A stretch of DNA of 64,000 bases from Paraburkholderia sartisoli (GCF_900107685.1 NZ_FNRQ01000001.1:1488001-1552000); one strand, 5' to 3'; positions 1 through 12,114 are shown, numbered from the stretch's first letter. The notes: generated from the letters alone by a model not told the origin. Made by a program: numbers and translations.

Positions 1-1
1 G

Positions 2-1161
<1,160 letters not shown>

Positions 1162-1220
1162 GCCGTTAAGCGTTAGCCGTTCGCCGTGTCATGCGCGACC
1201 GTTCGTGCGCCGCAATGGAA

Positions 1221-1244
1221 ACGCCCGCGGATGCGGGCGTTTTT
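1221..1244 (+). terminator. Rho-independent terminator after def
   Basis: ACGCCCGC (1221-1228) pairs with GCGGGCGT (1233-1240) across a GGAT loop and is followed by a T-run (1240-1244). It lies in the gap between def and the convergent minus-strand gene. Confidence 0.85.
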
Positions 1245-1294
1245 GCGTTCCGGTCCAGGCTGACACCGTTACGTCTTTTTGTGGCGCTCGTACC

Positions 1295-3181
1295 TCAGAA
1301 CGATTCTTCGACGTCCAGATAACGCCATTGTCCCTGGGGCAACGCGCCGAGCTGAACGCGGCCCATTCGAACGCGCTTCAGTCCGACGACGTTCAGTCCG
1401 ACCAGTTCGCACATGCGACGGATCTGGCGTTTCTTGCCTTCGCGCAACACAAAGCGCAGTTGCTCGCCGTTCTGCCAGCTCACCATGGCGGGTTTGAGCG
1501 GCACGTCGTCAAGTGACAGGCCGTGTCGCAATTTCGCGAGGCTCTCCGGCGGGAAACGCTGGTCGATGTCGGTTGTCTCGTCGCCGTAAGTCACGCGGAC
1601 CAGGTATTCCTTGTCGATATCCGAGTTTTCGCCGATCAGTTGCCGCGCGACGCGACCATCCTGCGTCAGGACCAGCAGGCCGGTGGAATCGATGTCGAGA
1701 CGCCCCGCCGGTGCCAGCGCACGCAGTTGCATACCCGAGAAGCGGATTCCCGAGCGGTCGCCTTCCCAGTGATTCTCGGGCGTGATGAGCGTGACGGCCG
1801 GCAGATAGCCGTCCTCGGCCTGGCCGGACACAAAGCCAACTGGCTTGTGCAGCAGGATCGTGACCTGTTTGGCCTGCTCGGCCCGGGCCGCCGGGTCGAT
1901 TTCGATCTGTTGCTCCGGACGCACCTTCGTGCCGAGCGTGTCGATCCGCACGCCATCCACGATCACCCAGCCCTTTTCGATCCATTCGTCCGCTTCGCGC
2001 CGCGAACACAGGCCGAGTTCCGACATCCGTTTCGACAGCCGCAGCGAGCCAGGTTGATCGTTGTGGTGATGGTCGGACGTGGGCTCGCGAGCTTCGGCTG
2101 TACGTGCAGGTTTGGCCTCGCCGGTTGCCGGGCGCCGCGCGGGTTGTTCCTTACGCGCGGGGCGCCCGGTTTGGTCCGCATGGGTGCTCTTCACAGGTTT
2201 CGCAAACGTCCGCTCGCCGCGTTCGCCCGCGCTGCGATCCTTCGTGAATGCAGGACGCCCGGTGCTGCCGGTACGGGCAGGACGTTCGGCGTCACGTCGC
2301 GCGCCGGGCGCACTCCGGTCGGCCCCGAAGCGGGGACGGGCGGTGTTGGTGCGTTCGCGTGTATCGTCACGCTCCCGTCGCGGTGGGCGGTCGCCACGGG
2401 CGCCTGTGTCCGCGGGGCGTGCCGCTGCACCGTACGGCCGGCGTGCGCCTTCTTCGCGCGGCGCACGAGGTGCGCGCTCGCCGTCGAAACGACGCGGTGC
2501 GCGTTCGCCGCCGGTGCGTTCGCCTTTCGCACGGCGTGGTGGTCGATCGGTTCTGTCGCGTTCACCTTCGGCGCGACGCGGTTCGCGTTCACTGTCGAGA
2601 CGTCGCGGTGCGCGCTCGCCGCCAGTACGTTCACCTTCCGCACGACGTGGCGGACGATCGCTGCGATCGCGTTCGCCTTCGAAACGCCTCGGCGCACGCT
2701 CACCTTCCGCGCGACGCGGCGGACGGTCGCTACGATCGCGGTTGCCTTCGAACGAACGAGCCGGACGGTCACCTTCAGCCCGACGCGGCGCCACGCTACC
2801 CGGACCATCGCGACGCGGCGGCCGGTCGCCACTAACGCGGCGCTCATTCCGCTCACCGCCGCCCGACCGTTCGCGCGTCGACGCGCCTTCCGGCCGTGCT
2901 GGCCGCGGTCCCGTCGACGGACGCCCGCCGGTGCCCGGCCCGCGTTTGCCGCCGGCAGGGCCCGCGCCGGCAAAAGAGCGCTTTGCCGCGCCCCCGGAAG
3001 ACGCGCCGTCGCGGCGCGCGCCTGCCCCCGCGTCGTCGCTATTGCGTTTGTTGCCCGGCATCGACGTCGGCCTGGGTCCGGCCGGCCTGGGTTTACTACG
3101 CGCCGCGGTGCTTCCCGAACGAACGGGAGCCCGGTCGGCACTTGCCGGCCGCGGGTGCCTGGCTGTCAGTTTGACTCGCAT
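1295..3181 (-). CDS. RsuA/RluF-family rRNA pseudouridine synthase with long Arg-rich N-terminal extension
   Basis: The C-terminal ~255 residues form a complete RsuA-family enzyme: an S4 RNA-binding domain (LSKRMSELGLCSRREADEWI, near residue 377), then the catalytic domain with LAPAGRLDIDSTGLLVLTQD (catalytic Asp near residue 496) and a C-terminal KRQIRRMCELVGLNVVGLKR. The last motif looks more like RluF than RluB by eye; the target base in 23S rRNA is inferred. The first ~370 residues are low-complexity, rich in Arg, Glu, Asp, Gly and Pro, with repeats of the type RPPRRAEGER and GGERAPRRFDGER. Total length is 628 residues, about twice that of E. coli RluF. The ATG lies 6 bp after the glnD stop, so it is last in a map-glnD operon. 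Confidence 0.88.
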   Translation of the reverse strand: MRVKLTARHPRPASADRAPVRSGSTAARSKPRPAGPRPTSMPGNKRNSDDAGAGARRDGASSGGAAKRSFAGAGPAGGKRGPGTGGRPSTGPRPARPEGASTRERSGGGERNERRVSGDRPPRRDGPGSVAPRRAEGDRPARSFEGNRDRSDRPPRRAEGERAPRRFEGERDRSDRPPRRAEGERTGGERAPRRLDSEREPRRAEGERDRTDRPPRRAKGERTGGERAPRRFDGERAPRAPREEGARRPYGAAARPADTGARGDRPPRRERDDTRERTNTARPRFGADRSAPGARRDAERPARTGSTGRPAFTKDRSAGERGERTFAKPVKSTHADQTGRPARKEQPARRPATGEAKPARTAEAREPTSDHHHNDQPGSLRLSKRMSELGLCSRREADEWIEKGWVIVDGVRIDTLGTKVRPEQQIEIDPAARAEQAKQVTILLHKPVGFVSGQAEDGYLPAVTLITPENHWEGDRSGIRFSGMQLRALAPAGRLDIDSTGLLVLTQDGRVARQLIGENSDIDKEYLVRVTYGDETTDIDQRFPPESLAKLRHGLSLDDVPLKPAMVSWQNGEQLRFVLREGKKRQIRRMCELVGLNVVGLKRVRMGRVQLGALPQGQWRYLDVEESF

Positions 3182-3187
3182 GAAATC

Positions 3188-5764
3188 TCACACTGCGATC
3201 GCGCGCAGCAGTTCGGTCTCGACCTGAATTTGCAGGCGGTTGTCCGAGAGGCCGTGGCCGTCCAGCAGGAACACGTCCTCGACACGTTCGCCAAGGGTAT
3301 TGATCCGCGCCGCATGGACGCCAACCCGATGTTCCGCCAGCACGCGCGCGATCGAATAAAGAAGGCCTGGCCGGTCGTTCGCCGACACGGACAGGATGTA
3401 GTACTGGCCGCGCTCGTCGGCCCGAAGATCGACACGCGGCGTAACAGGGAAAGTCCGCGACAGACGCGAAAGGCGTCCCTTCGACGGTTCTGGCAGCAAC
3501 GGACCCTCGCCCGACAGACGGGCGCACAGTTGCTGCTCCACCAGATTGGCTATGTCCCGATAATGCACGTCTTCCTCGGTGTGCGCGACGAGGAAGTTGT
3601 CGAGTGCGTATCCGTGGCGCGTCGTGCTGACCCGCGAATCCAGCACCGACAGCGCATTGCGGTCGAAATACGCACAGATCGCTGCGAACAGGTCCGGGCG
3701 ATCCTTCACGTACACGAGCACCTGAAGCGCTTCACCGATCGGCGAAGGCCGGGCCCGGACGATGGGCGTGGGCGTTTCGACGTGCCGGTACAGCACGCGC
3801 GTCTGCCACGCGATATCAGCCGCGTCGTGACGCAGGAAATAGCCCACATCGAGCTTGTCCCACAGCGCCCGCTGGGCGTTTTCCGGAACGGTTTCGAGAC
3901 GCAGCAGCGCAAGCGCCTGCTCCTGCCGCGATTTCAGCTCGGAATTCGCATCGGGACGCGCTCCACCGAGCACGGCCAGCGTGGCCCGGTACAGGTCCTC
4001 GAGCAACTTGCCTTTCCAGGCGTTCCATACTTTGGGGCTCGTGCCACGAATGTCGGAAACGGTCAGCAGGTAAAGCGCGGTCAGCCACCGTTCGGAACCG
4101 ACGAGCCCGGCGAACGCCTTGATTACTTCCGGGTCGCTCGTGTCCTGTTTCTGCGCGACCTGGCTCATGGTCAGATGCTGCTGGACCAGCCACACGACCA
4201 GCTTGCCGTCGTCACCCTCGATGCCGTGCTCGCGGCAGAAGCGGCGTGCGTCGGCCATGCCGAGCGTCGAATGGTCGCCGCCGCGCCCCTTCGCGATATC
4301 GTGGAACAGCGCGGCCACGTAAAGCACGTAGGGCCGCTCGAAGTTAGCGATCAGCTGGCTGCAGAACGGATACTCGTGCGCGTGTTCGGCGACGGAGAAA
4401 CGGCGCAGGTTGCGCAGCACCATCAGGATATGCTGGTCGACCGTGTAGACGTGATACAGGTCGTGCTGCATCTGTCCGACGATGCGCCGGAAGTTCAGCA
4501 GATAGCGCCCCAGCACACTGGTCTGGTTCATCAGGCGCAATGCATGCGTCACGCCTTCCGGCTGCTTCAGGATATCGAGGAAGAGCCGCCGGTTTTCGGG
4601 ATCCCGCCGCCAGTGCTGGTCCATCATCTCGCGCGCGTTGTAGAGCGCGCGCAGCGTGCGGGCGGACAGGCCCTTCACGCCAGGCGTTTTCTCGTACAAC
4701 AGAAAAGCCTCGAGGATCGCGTTCGGCTCACGCTCGAAGACGTCGTCAGTCGCAATTTCCAGCATGCCCTGTTTCTCGACGAAACGATCGGACAAAACCC
4801 GGGTGACGTTGCTTGTTTTCGGAAAAAGCTGCGCCTCGATGTTCTGGATCAGAATCGTCGCAAGCTGCGTGACGGCCTTGGCCGCCCAGTAGTAGCGGCG
4901 CATCAACTGCTCGCTGGCGCGCTTCGTCGCTGTCGCCTTGTAACCGAAGCTCTCCGCGACCGGATTCTGCAGGTCGAACACCAGGATGTCCTGGCGACGC
5001 CCGGCAATGATGTGCAAACGGGCCCGCAGTGTTTTCAGGAAACCTTCGTTACGACGCAGCTCGCGTGCTTCGCGCCCGGTGATCAGGCCGCGCGCATCCA
5101 GCTCGCGCCAGCTGCTGCCAAATTGCGCCGCCTGCGTGACCCACAGGATCAGTTGCAGGTCGCGCAGGCCACCGGGGCTTTCCTTGATGTTCGGCTCGAG
5201 TGCGTACGGCGTGTCCTGGTACCGGGCGTGACGCTGACGCATCTCCAGCACCTTCGCCTGGAAAAACGCGAGCGGATCGAGGGCGGCGCGGTAGCGCTGC
5301 GAGAAGTCTTCGAAGAGCGCCGCGCTGCCCGTAATCCGGCGTGCTTCGAGCAGCGCGGTGCGGACCGTGATGTCGTTGGCCGCTTCGTCGAGGCATTGCG
5401 AAACCGTACGCACGCTGCTGCCGAGTTCGAGGCCCAGGTCCCACGCGAGTCCGATGAAGCGCTCGATGCGGGCTTCCAGATGCGCAATGGGTTCGTCCGG
5501 CAGGAGGACGAGAATGTCGATATCCGAATGAGGCGCCAGCTCGCCGCGACCGAAGCCACCCACGGCGACAAGCGCCAGCGACCCGGGCAGCTCGCAGGCA
5601 TTCCAGGCGCCGACCAGCGCGCTGTCGGTGAGGCGCGCGAGCGCGCGCATCAGCGAATCGACGTTGGCCGCTGACCGGAAACGCTCCAGTAACAAAGCTT
5701 TGGCCACCTTGTAGTCCGCCCGTAGCGACGAAGCATGGGTTAGCACGACAGCGGGAACACTCAT
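3188..5764 (-). CDS. glnD: Bifunctional PII uridylyltransferase/uridylyl-removing enzyme GlnD
   Basis: Senses glutamine and uridylylates or deuridylylates PII proteins to control nitrogen metabolism. The 858-residue protein has the full domain order: nucleotidyltransferase ([17 protein letters not shown], residues ~68-85), GlnD PII-UTase region, HD domain for the removing activity ([13 protein letters not shown], near residue 488), and two C-terminal ACT domains ([17 protein letters not shown] and [17 protein letters not shown]). Both catalytic motifs are intact. It lies between map (31-bp gap upstream) and the pseudouridine synthase (6-bp gap downstream). A plus-strand ORF of 1383 codons overlaps it antisense and is judged spurious. 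Confidence 0.97.
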   Translation of the reverse strand: MSVPAVVLTHASSLRADYKVAKALLLERFRSAANVDSLMRALARLTDSALVGAWNACELPGSLALVAVGGFGRGELAPHSDIDILVLLPDEPIAHLEARIERFIGLAWDLGLELGSSVRTVSQCLDEAANDITVRTALLEARRITGSAALFEDFSQRYRAALDPLAFFQAKVLEMRQRHARYQDTPYALEPNIKESPGGLRDLQLILWVTQAAQFGSSWRELDARGLITGREARELRRNEGFLKTLRARLHIIAGRRQDILVFDLQNPVAESFGYKATATKRASEQLMRRYYWAAKAVTQLATILIQNIEAQLFPKTSNVTRVLSDRFVEKQGMLEIATDDVFEREPNAILEAFLLYEKTPGVKGLSARTLRALYNAREMMDQHWRRDPENRRLFLDILKQPEGVTHALRLMNQTSVLGRYLLNFRRIVGQMQHDLYHVYTVDQHILMVLRNLRRFSVAEHAHEYPFCSQLIANFERPYVLYVAALFHDIAKGRGGDHSTLGMADARRFCREHGIEGDDGKLVVWLVQQHLTMSQVAQKQDTSDPEVIKAFAGLVGSERWLTALYLLTVSDIRGTSPKVWNAWKGKLLEDLYRATLAVLGGARPDANSELKSRQEQALALLRLETVPENAQRALWDKLDVGYFLRHDAADIAWQTRVLYRHVETPTPIVRARPSPIGEALQVLVYVKDRPDLFAAICAYFDRNALSVLDSRVSTTRHGYALDNFLVAHTEEDVHYRDIANLVEQQLCARLSGEGPLLPEPSKGRLSRLSRTFPVTPRVDLRADERGQYYILSVSANDRPGLLYSIARVLAEHRVGVHAARINTLGERVEDVFLLDGHGLSDNRLQIQVETELLRAIAV

Positions 5765-5795
5765 GGGCGACCGGAGCAGGAGATCGAAGGACCGC

Positions 5796-6605
5796 TCAGG
5801 CGGTGGCGGCGGCGAGAGCGGGGCGGGCAGGCGTGCCGGCGGAGACCGTCAGCACCTCATAGCCGGTTTCCGTGACGAGGATCGTGTGCTCCCATTGTGC
5901 CGACAGGCTGCGGTCTTTCGTTTTCACGGTCCACTGGTCAGGCATCGTGCGGATGTCGCGCCGACCGGCGTTGATCATCGGCTCGATCGTGAAAATCATG
6001 CCTTTTTGCAGTTCGATGCCGGTGCCGGGGCGTCCGTAATGCAGGATCTGCGGGTCGTCGTGGAAAACCTGGCCGATGCCGTGGCCGCAATATTCCCGCA
6101 CGACGCTATAGCCCTGCGCCTCGGCGTGCCGCTGGATCGCATGGCCGATATCGCCGAGATGCGCGCCGGGCCGAACCTGCTCGATGCCGAGCCACATGCA
6201 TTCGAACGTGGTCTGCACGAGGCGCTTCGCGAGAATCGACCCCTCGCCGACGATGAACATCCGGCTGGTGTCGCCGAAATAGCCGTTCTTGATGACGGTG
6301 ATGTCGATATTGAGCGCGTCGCCGTTCTTGAGCGTTTTTTCGCCCGGGATGCCGTGACAGATCACGTCGTTGACGGAAATGCAGGTGGCTTTCGGGTAGG
6401 GCGGATAGCCGGGCGGCTGATAGTTGAGCGGCGCCGGAATCGTGCCCTGTGTGTTCAGCATGTATTCGTGGCACAGGCGGTCGAGCTCACCCGTTGTCAC
6501 GCCTGCCTTGACGTACGGCGTGATGTAGTCGAGCACCTCGCTTGCGAGCTTGCCGGCGATGCGCATCTGCGCGATATCGTCTTCGTTTTTGAGCGTAATA
6601 GCCAT
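5796..6605 (-). CDS. map: Type I methionine aminopeptidase
   Basis: Removes the initiator methionine from nascent proteins after deformylation. The 269-residue length is normal for type I. Metal-binding segments are visible in order: [19 protein letters not shown] (two Asp), [12 protein letters not shown] (His), FTIEPMIN (Glu) and [11 protein letters not shown] (Glu). It is the first gene of the minus-strand map-glnD-pseudouridine synthase operon and is divergent from rpsB across a 416-bp gap, the arrangement also seen in E. coli. Confidence 0.97.
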   Translation of the reverse strand: MAITLKNEDDIAQMRIAGKLASEVLDYITPYVKAGVTTGELDRLCHEYMLNTQGTIPAPLNYQPPGYPPYPKATCISVNDVICHGIPGEKTLKNGDALNIDITVIKNGYFGDTSRMFIVGEGSILAKRLVQTTFECMWLGIEQVRPGAHLGDIGHAIQRHAEAQGYSVVREYCGHGIGQVFHDDPQILHYGRPGTGIELQKGMIFTIEPMINAGRRDIRTMPDQWTVKTKDRSLSAQWEHTILVTETGYEVLTVSAGTPARPALAAATA

Positions 6606-6789
6606 GAGTCGGGCCTGAAATGCAATTTATTGCGGGATTATCGCACCATATGGGGCCTGCCGCAGCCTTTTGCGACGGCGCTCCGGCCGTCCGGCCAGGT
6701 TCTGGCGGGGGGTGTCGGCTGGTGTGGCAGCGGGGTCTCCGGCGCTGGAAGGTGCAACCGCTCGCGCGTTTCAGGGGCAACCGCGCGGG

Positions 6790-6819
6790 TTGAGTCGACC
6801 GATAGTCACGTGCTATAAT
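6790..6819 (+). promoter_or_regulatory. Probable sigma-70 promoter of rpsB
   Basis: A perfect TATAAT (6814-6819) is preceded by TGC (extended -10). TTGAGT (6790-6795) serves as -35 with an 18-bp spacer. It lies in the map-rpsB intergenic region, about 200 bp before the rpsB start. Confidence 0.72.
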
Positions 6820-6825
6820 CTTTGG

Positions 6826-7021
6826 CTAAGTCGTTCAGGGTTTTCCGTGTTGCTACTGGGCCCGGACGATGGATGTGGAAGAGAAGCAGGAGAGAAGTAA
6901 AGGCAGCAGACTCGCAAGCCGGCGCACCCAGGGTGTTCGCGGCGTCAGGTTCCCGCAGAGGCGGGCGCGGCGCGGCGGATACGGCGGCCGGCTTAAGACC
7001 CTAACCCTCGCGGAGATTTTC
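6826..7021 (+). promoter_or_regulatory. Long 5' leader of rpsB (no gene seen)
   Basis: From the predicted transcription start to the rpsB ATG there are about 195 untranslated bases, unusually long for a leader. An open frame runs through it into rpsB, but its translation does not resemble S2 and the family N-terminus begins only at 7022. S2 is known to repress its own mRNA in E. coli through a structured leader; a comparable role here is inference. The rest of the 6606-7021 gap contains only the promoter noted separately. Confidence 0.4.
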
Positions 7022-7774
7022 ATGGCAGTTACCATGCGTCAAATGCTGGAAGCCGGTGTCCACTTTGGTCACCAGACGCGCTTCTGGAACCCGAAGATGG
7101 CCCCCTTCATTTTCGGCCATCGCAACAAGATTCACATCATCAACCTCGAAAAGACGCTGCCGATGTACAACGACGCACTGAAGTACGTGCGTCAGCTGGC
7201 GGCGAATCGCGGCACGATCCTGTTTGTCGGCACGAAGCGTCAATCGCGCGACACGATCGCGGAAGAGGCAAAGCGCGCTGGCATGCCTTACGTCAACGCC
7301 CGCTGGCTCGGCGGCATGCTGACCAACTTCAAGACGCTGAAGGTGTCGATCAAGCGCCTGAAGGACATGGAAGCAGCCGTTGAAGCGGGCGAAACCGAGC
7401 GCATGAGCAAGAAAGAAGCGCTCCTGTTCGAACGCGAAATCCAGAAGCTGCAAAAGTCGATTGGCGGCGTGAAGGACATGGGCGGCATTCCGGACGCGAT
7501 TTTCGTCGTCGACGTCGGCTACCACAAGATTGCTGTCACCGAAGCGAACAAGCTTGGCGTGCCGGTCATCGCCGTGGTCGACACGAACCACTCGCCGGAA
7601 GGCATCGACTACGTGATTCCGGGTAACGACGACGCCAGCAAGGCTGTCGTCCTGTACACGGCAGGCGTGGCTGACGCGATCCTCGAAGGCCGTGCGAACG
7701 CGGTCAACGAAGTGGTGCAGGCCGCTCGCGGTGGCGAAGGCGACGAGTTCGTCGAGGTCAACGGGGAAGCGTAA
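7022..7774 (+). CDS. rpsB: 30S ribosomal protein S2
   Basis: Structural protein of the small ribosomal subunit, required with S1 for mRNA binding. The 250-residue protein starts [20 protein letters not shown] and contains [24 protein letters not shown] and [14 protein letters not shown], all S2 signatures. The ATG at 7022 is chosen over upstream in-frame starts because it matches the family N-terminus and has GGAG about 8 bp upstream. It heads the rpsB-tsf-pyrH-frr block. A terminator lies between it and tsf, so tsf is probably expressed by readthrough and/or its own promoter. Confidence 0.98.
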   Translation: MAVTMRQMLEAGVHFGHQTRFWNPKMAPFIFGHRNKIHIINLEKTLPMYNDALKYVRQLAANRGTILFVGTKRQSRDTIAEEAKRAGMPYVNARWLGGMLTNFKTLKVSIKRLKDMEAAVEAGETERMSKKEALLFEREIQKLQKSIGGVKDMGGIPDAIFVVDVGYHKIAVTEANKLGVPVIAVVDTNHSPEGIDYVIPGNDDASKAVVLYTAGVADAILEGRANAVNEVVQAARGGEGDEFVEVNGEA

Positions 7775-7792
7775 AACTGCCCCGTGTCCGGC

Positions 7793-7826
7793 AAAAAAGG
7801 GGGCTTTCTACAGGCCCCCTTTTTTT
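7793..7826 (+). terminator. Terminator/attenuator between rpsB and tsf
   Basis: GGGGGC (7799-7804) pairs with GCCCCC (7814-7819). The stem is flanked by an A-run (7793-7798) and a T-run (7820-7826), so it can work on both strands. It lies between two co-transcribed translation genes and probably reduces tsf expression relative to rpsB. Confidence 0.85.
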
Positions 7827-7966
7827 AAGCCGCGACAGGGAATGCAGGTCGGGCAGAGGGCCCGGCACGCGGCGCGGCAAATTTTTCGCGCCGCAGCGGA
7901 AACGAATTCTTGCCGCCGGCATCGAAATGCGGGCGGCGTGTGAAAGACAGACTCAAGGAGCGAATG

Positions 7967-8848
7967 ATGGCGGCAATTACCGCAAGCATGGTTGCAGAAC
8001 TGCGCGCGAAGACCGATGCGCCGATGATGGAATGCAAGAAGGCGCTGACGGAAGCCGATGGCGACATGGCCCGTGCTGAAGAACTGCTGCGCGTGAAGCT
8101 CGGCAACAAGGCCAGCAAGGCAGCATCGCGCGTGACGGCTGAAGGCGTGATCGCTTCGTTCATCGGCGGCGGCGCAGGCGCGATCGTCGAACTGAACTGC
8201 GAAACCGACTTCGTTTCGAAGAACGACGACTTCCTCGCTTTCTCGAACACCGTTGCCCAGCTGGTCGCGACGCAAAACCCGGCTGACGTCGCCGCCCTGT
8301 CGGCGCTGCCGCTGGAAGGCTCGACGGTCGACGCGGTGCGCCTCGCGCTGGTCGGCAAGATCGGTGAAAACCTGTCGATCCGCCGTTTCGTGCGCTTCGA
8401 AACGGCTAACAAGCTGGCCGCATACCTGCACGGCACGCGCATCGGCGTGCTGGTCGAGTACACGGGCGCCGAGGAGCAGGTCGGCAAGGACGTCGCGATG
8501 CACATCGCCGCGATGAAGCCGGTCTCGCTGTCGTCGGACGAAGTGCCGGCCGACCTGATCGCCAAGGAACGCAGCATCGCCGAACAGAAGGCCGCCGAAT
8601 CGGGCAAGCCGGCTGAAATCGTCGCGAAGATGGTCGATGGCAGCGTCCAGAAGTATCTGAAGGAGGTCTCGCTTCTGAACCAGCCGTTCGTCAAGAACGA
8701 CAAGCAGACGATCGAACAGATGCTGAAGGCCGCGAACACGAGCGTGCAGAAGTTCGCGCTGTTCGTCGTCGGCGAAGGCATCGAGAAGAAGCAGGACGAC
8801 TTCGCTGCCGAAGTGGCCGCGCAGGTCGCTGCTGCAAAGCAGCAATAA
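7967..8848 (+). CDS. tsf: Translation elongation factor Ts
   Basis: Nucleotide exchange factor that regenerates EF-Tu-GTP. The 293-residue protein begins [20 protein letters not shown] with the UBA-like N-terminal domain, followed by the TDFV motif ([15 protein letters not shown]) that contacts EF-Tu. Two adjacent ATGs exist (7964 and 7967). The second is chosen because AAGGAG (7955-7960) is then 6 bp away and the product matches the usual start. A terminator hairpin separates it from rpsB, and a 222-bp gap separates it from pyrH. Confidence 0.98.
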   Translation: MAAITASMVAELRAKTDAPMMECKKALTEADGDMARAEELLRVKLGNKASKAASRVTAEGVIASFIGGGAGAIVELNCETDFVSKNDDFLAFSNTVAQLVATQNPADVAALSALPLEGSTVDAVRLALVGKIGENLSIRRFVRFETANKLAAYLHGTRIGVLVEYTGAEEQVGKDVAMHIAAMKPVSLSSDEVPADLIAKERSIAEQKAAESGKPAEIVAKMVDGSVQKYLKEVSLLNQPFVKNDKQTIEQMLKAANTSVQKFALFVVGEGIEKKQDDFAAEVAAQVAAAKQQ

Positions 8849-8966
8849 GCCGTATCGCAGTAACGTTTGACCCGCGGCGGGGCAAGACCCTGCCGCGGCC
8901 GGCAGCGCCACGCGGTCAGACGCGGGCTGTTTCGCGGGTTGATCCCCGCACGGCAGCCGCCCGGGC

Positions 8967-8982
8967 CGGGCCTTCGGGCCCG
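8967..8982 (+). other. Stable UUCG tetraloop hairpin in tsf-pyrH gap
   Basis: CGGGCC (8967-8972) pairs with GGCCCG (8977-8982) around a TTCG loop. There is no T-run, so it is not a classical terminator. It may be an RNA-processing or stability element between tsf and pyrH; function is inferred. Confidence 0.4.
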
Positions 8983-9070
8983 ATATTCTGGCGGCGCTTG
9001 CCCGAATCAGCATTTCACCCCTACAGTTCCATGTTGTTGTCGTCCTCTTCAGCGCGATCCGGATATCTCT

Positions 9071-9784
9071 ATGCCCACTGCCTATAAACGCGTCCTCCTC
9101 AAACTCTCCGGCGAAGCTCTCATGGGCGACGATGCGTTCGGCATCAACCGCCTGACGATCGAAAGAATGGTGGCGGACGTGGCCGAGGTCGTGCAACTCG
9201 GTACGCAGCTGGCGGTTGTGATTGGTGGCGGCAATATTTTCCGGGGCGTCGCGGGCGGCGCGGCCGGTATGGACCGTGCGACGGCCGATTACATGGGGAT
9301 GCTCGCCACGATGATGAACGCGCTGGCGCTGCAGGACGCAATGCGTCACGCCGGTATCGAGGCGCGCGTGCAGTCCGCGCTGCGCATGGACCAGGTCGTC
9401 GAACCGTACATCCGCCCGCGCGCCATTCGGCAGCTGGAAGAGGGCAAGGTCGTGATTTTCGCGGCCGGCACAGGCAACCCGTTCTTCACGACGGACACAG
9501 CCGCTGCGCTGCGCGGCTCGGAAATCGGCGCGGAAGTCGTGCTGAAGGCGACGAAAGTCGACGGCGTCTATTCGGCCGATCCGAAAAAGGATGCGAGCGC
9601 GACCCGCTATACCACGATCAGTTTCGACGAGGCGATCGGCCGCAATCTGCAGGTCATGGACGCGACTGCGTTCGCGCTGTGCCGCGACCAGAAGCTGCCG
9701 ATCCGTGTGTTTTCGATCGTCAAGCCGGGCGCGCTCAAGCGCATCGTACAAGGCGAGGACGAAGGCACACTTGTCCACGTGTAA
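9071..9784 (+). CDS. pyrH: UMP kinase
   Basis: Phosphorylates UMP to UDP in pyrimidine synthesis; bacterial type of the amino-acid kinase fold. The 237-residue protein begins [20 protein letters not shown] (KLSGEAL is the phosphate-binding signature) and contains [10 protein letters not shown] and [16 protein letters not shown]. The ATG at 9071 is preferred over upstream starts because it matches the family N-terminus; the Shine-Dalgarno sequence is weak. It is followed by frr after 97 bp, the usual tsf-pyrH-frr order. Confidence 0.97.
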   Translation: MPTAYKRVLLKLSGEALMGDDAFGINRLTIERMVADVAEVVQLGTQLAVVIGGGNIFRGVAGGAAGMDRATADYMGMLATMMNALALQDAMRHAGIEARVQSALRMDQVVEPYIRPRAIRQLEEGKVVIFAAGTGNPFFTTDTAAALRGSEIGAEVVLKATKVDGVYSADPKKDASATRYTTISFDEAIGRNLQVMDATAFALCRDQKLPIRVFSIVKPGALKRIVQGEDEGTLVHV

Positions 9785-9881
9785 ACTCCCTTCCACGTAA
9801 AGTGGGCTTGAACGCGGGCCCTGGTCGCCGCTCATGCGTGCCGGCCGGCCTGCACTGATTTAAAGGTTCGGAGGTTTAATC

Positions 9882-10442
9882 ATGTCTGTGGCTGACATCA
9901 AGAAGGGCGCTGACCAGAAAATGCAGCGTACGATCGAAGCGTTCAGGAACGATCTGTCGAAAGTCCGTACGGGCCGCGCCCATACGGGGCTGCTGGACCA
10001 CATCCAGGTCGATTATTACGGCTCGCCGGTGCCGATCTCGCAGGTCGCGAACCTGACGCTGATCGACGCGCGTACGATCGGCGTGCAGCCGTGGGAAAAG
10101 AAGATGGTGCAGGTCGTCGAGAAGGCGATCCGCGAATCGGACCTGGGCCTGAACCCGGCCACGCAGGGCGACGTGATCCGCGTCCCGATGCCCGCGCTGA
10201 CCGAGGAACGCCGTCGCGAGCTGACGAAGGTCGTCAAGAGCGAGGCGGAAACAGCCAAGATCGCGGTGCGCAACCTGCGCCGTGACGCGAACGAGCAGTT
10301 GAAGAAGCTCGTGAAAGACAAGGAAATCTCCGAAGACGACGAGCGTCGTGCCGGTGACGACGTCCAGAAGCTGACGGACCGGTTCGTCGCGGAAATCGAC
10401 AAGCTCGTGACGACCAAGGAAGCCGAGATCATGACGGTCTGA
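9882..10442 (+). CDS. frr: Ribosome recycling factor
   Basis: With EF-G and IF3, splits post-termination ribosomes. The 186-residue protein matches the family length and has conserved segments [31 protein letters not shown] and [20 protein letters not shown]; the charged C-terminal half is the long helical bundle. The ATG at 9882 is preceded by GGAGG at good spacing. It lies between pyrH and uppS. Confidence 0.98.
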   Translation: MSVADIKKGADQKMQRTIEAFRNDLSKVRTGRAHTGLLDHIQVDYYGSPVPISQVANLTLIDARTIGVQPWEKKMVQVVEKAIRESDLGLNPATQGDVIRVPMPALTEERRRELTKVVKSEAETAKIAVRNLRRDANEQLKKLVKDKEISEDDERRAGDDVQKLTDRFVAEIDKLVTTKEAEIMTV

Positions 10443-10506
10443 AGCCGTCCGGCTCCAGTCTCCTCACGGTCTTACTTCATTTTTTGCAGTCTTTGTCCCG
10501 ACGGCC

Positions 10507-11289
10507 ATGACCTATACCAGCTCTACCGTTCGCGTGCCTGATGTCGCGACGGTGCCGCGACATATCGCGATCATCATGGACGGCAATGGCCGTTGGGCGA
10601 CGCAGCGCCGGCTGCCGCGCGTGGCGGGCCACACCCGCGGCGTCGACGCGGTGCGGGCCACCGTCGAGGCGTGTGCCCGCCGCGGCGTCGAATATCTGAC
10701 GCTGTTCGCGTTCAGCTCCGAAAACTGGCGTCGTCCGAACGACGAAGTGTCGTTCCTGATGCGCCTCTTCGTGACCGCGCTGGAGCGTGAAATCGGCAAA
10801 CTGCACGCGAATGGCATCCGTCTGCGCGTGGTCGGCGACCTCACGATGTTCGATACGCGCATTCAGGACCTGATCCGTCGCGCGGAGACGAAAACCGCCC
10901 GCAATACCCGCCTGACGCTGACCATCGCCGCCAATTACGGCGGGCGTTGGGACATCATGCAGGCCACCCGCAAGCTCGTCGAACAGTCGGTCGCGGCGGG
11001 TCGCGCTGTTGACGTGACCGAAGAAGCGTTCGCCGAACATCTGGCGATGGCCTACGCGCCGGAACCGGATCTCTTCATCCGTACCGGCGGCGAGCAGCGC
11101 ATCAGCAACTTCCTGCTGTGGCAGCTCGCGTACACCGAGTTCTATTTCACCGATACTTTCTGGCCGGATTTCGATGCCGACGCGCTCGGTCACGCCATCG
11201 AATCCTATACGGAGCGCGAACGCCGCTTCGGCCGCACGAGCGCGCAGCTCGAACCGCAATCGCAGAACGTCGATTCGCTTCCATGCTAA
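10507..11289 (+). CDS. uppS: Undecaprenyl diphosphate synthase
   Basis: Condenses isopentenyl units into the C55 lipid carrier for peptidoglycan and O-antigen synthesis. The 260-residue cis-prenyltransferase has [19 protein letters not shown] (catalytic Asp and phosphate-binding segment), FSSENWRRP and the C-terminal [20 protein letters not shown]. It starts 64 bp after frr, and its last 7 bp overlap the cdsA start, implying coupled translation. Confidence 0.97.
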   Translation: MTYTSSTVRVPDVATVPRHIAIIMDGNGRWATQRRLPRVAGHTRGVDAVRATVEACARRGVEYLTLFAFSSENWRRPNDEVSFLMRLFVTALEREIGKLHANGIRLRVVGDLTMFDTRIQDLIRRAETKTARNTRLTLTIAANYGGRWDIMQATRKLVEQSVAAGRAVDVTEEAFAEHLAMAYAPEPDLFIRTGGEQRISNFLLWQLAYTEFYFTDTFWPDFDADALGHAIESYTERERRFGRTSAQLEPQSQNVDSLPC

Positions 11290-12104
11290 AAACCCGTGTC
11301 ATCACGGCGATCGTCCTGCTGGCTGTCTTTCTGCCGGTCACCTTCCTTGCTCCGGTGGGCGCGTTTGGCGCGCTGATCGCGTTCGTCGTCGTCTTCGCCG
11401 CCTGGGAATGGGCGCGCCTCCTGAAGCTGGGCGGCGCCAGTCCGGTCGTTTATGCGCTGGTGGCCGCCGTGGCGCTCGTCGCGAGCACGAAGCTCGGCAC
11501 GGGTGTCGAGCAGCCCCGGCCGCTGTTTCAGGCGGCTTCGGTTTTCTGGGTGCTCGTCGGGCCGTTCGTCCTGCTGCGCAAGCCGGCGCTCGCGCAGGGC
11601 GCCTGGCGCGGTTTCCTGCTGGTCGCGGGCCTGCTGGTATTCGTCGCCTGCTGGCATGCGCTGGTCGCGGCCCGCATGGCCGGCGTGCCGTTCGTGCTTT
11701 CCCTGCTGCTAGTGGTGTGGCTGGCCGATATCGGCGCATACTTCTCCGGTAAGGCATTCGGCAGGCATAAACTCGCACCTGCCATCAGCCCGGGAAAGAC
11801 CTGGGAAGGCGCGCTGGGCGGCTGGGTTGCCGTGCTGGTCGTGGCCATCGCGGCCGTCGCCGTCCATGCGTTCGAGCCGACCCTGTATTCGGCGCTGCTG
11901 GAGCGCCACGGCGCCCTGCGGGCGCTCATTACGCTGACCGTGCTGGTGATATTCAGCGTCGTCGGCGACCTGTTCGAGTCGATGCTGAAGCGCCAGGCTG
12001 GCGTGAAGGATTCCAGTGGCCTGCTGCCGGGACACGGCGGCGTCCTCGACCGCATCGACGCATTATTGCCGGTGCTGCCGCTTGCGATGCTGCTGCTCGG
12101 CTAG
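11283..12104 (+). CDS. cdsA: Phosphatidate cytidylyltransferase
   Basis: Makes CDP-diacylglycerol, the precursor of membrane phospholipids, at the inner membrane. The 273-residue protein is almost entirely hydrophobic, with about eight membrane segments, and carries the CDS signature [20 protein letters not shown] followed by GVLDRID near the C-terminus. The ATG at 11283 overlaps the end of uppS. An in-frame upstream ATG at 11118 lies deep in uppS and is rejected. Confidence 0.95.
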   Translation: MLKTRVITAIVLLAVFLPVTFLAPVGAFGALIAFVVVFAAWEWARLLKLGGASPVVYALVAAVALVASTKLGTGVEQPRPLFQAASVFWVLVGPFVLLRKPALAQGAWRGFLLVAGLLVFVACWHALVAARMAGVPFVLSLLLVVWLADIGAYFSGKAFGRHKLAPAISPGKTWEGALGGWVAVLVVAIAAVAVHAFEPTLYSALLERHGALRALITLTVLVIFSVVGDLFESMLKRQAGVKDSSGLLPGHGGVLDRIDALLPVLPLAMLLLG

Positions 12105-12114
12105 AGAAAGAGAC

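Noticed and set aside
1523..5674. Plus-strand open frame of 1383 codons
   Set aside because: It lies wholly antisense to the pseudouridine synthase and glnD genes, both well supported, and its translation is Arg-rich with no recognisable domain; it is a by-product of high GC and the repeat region.
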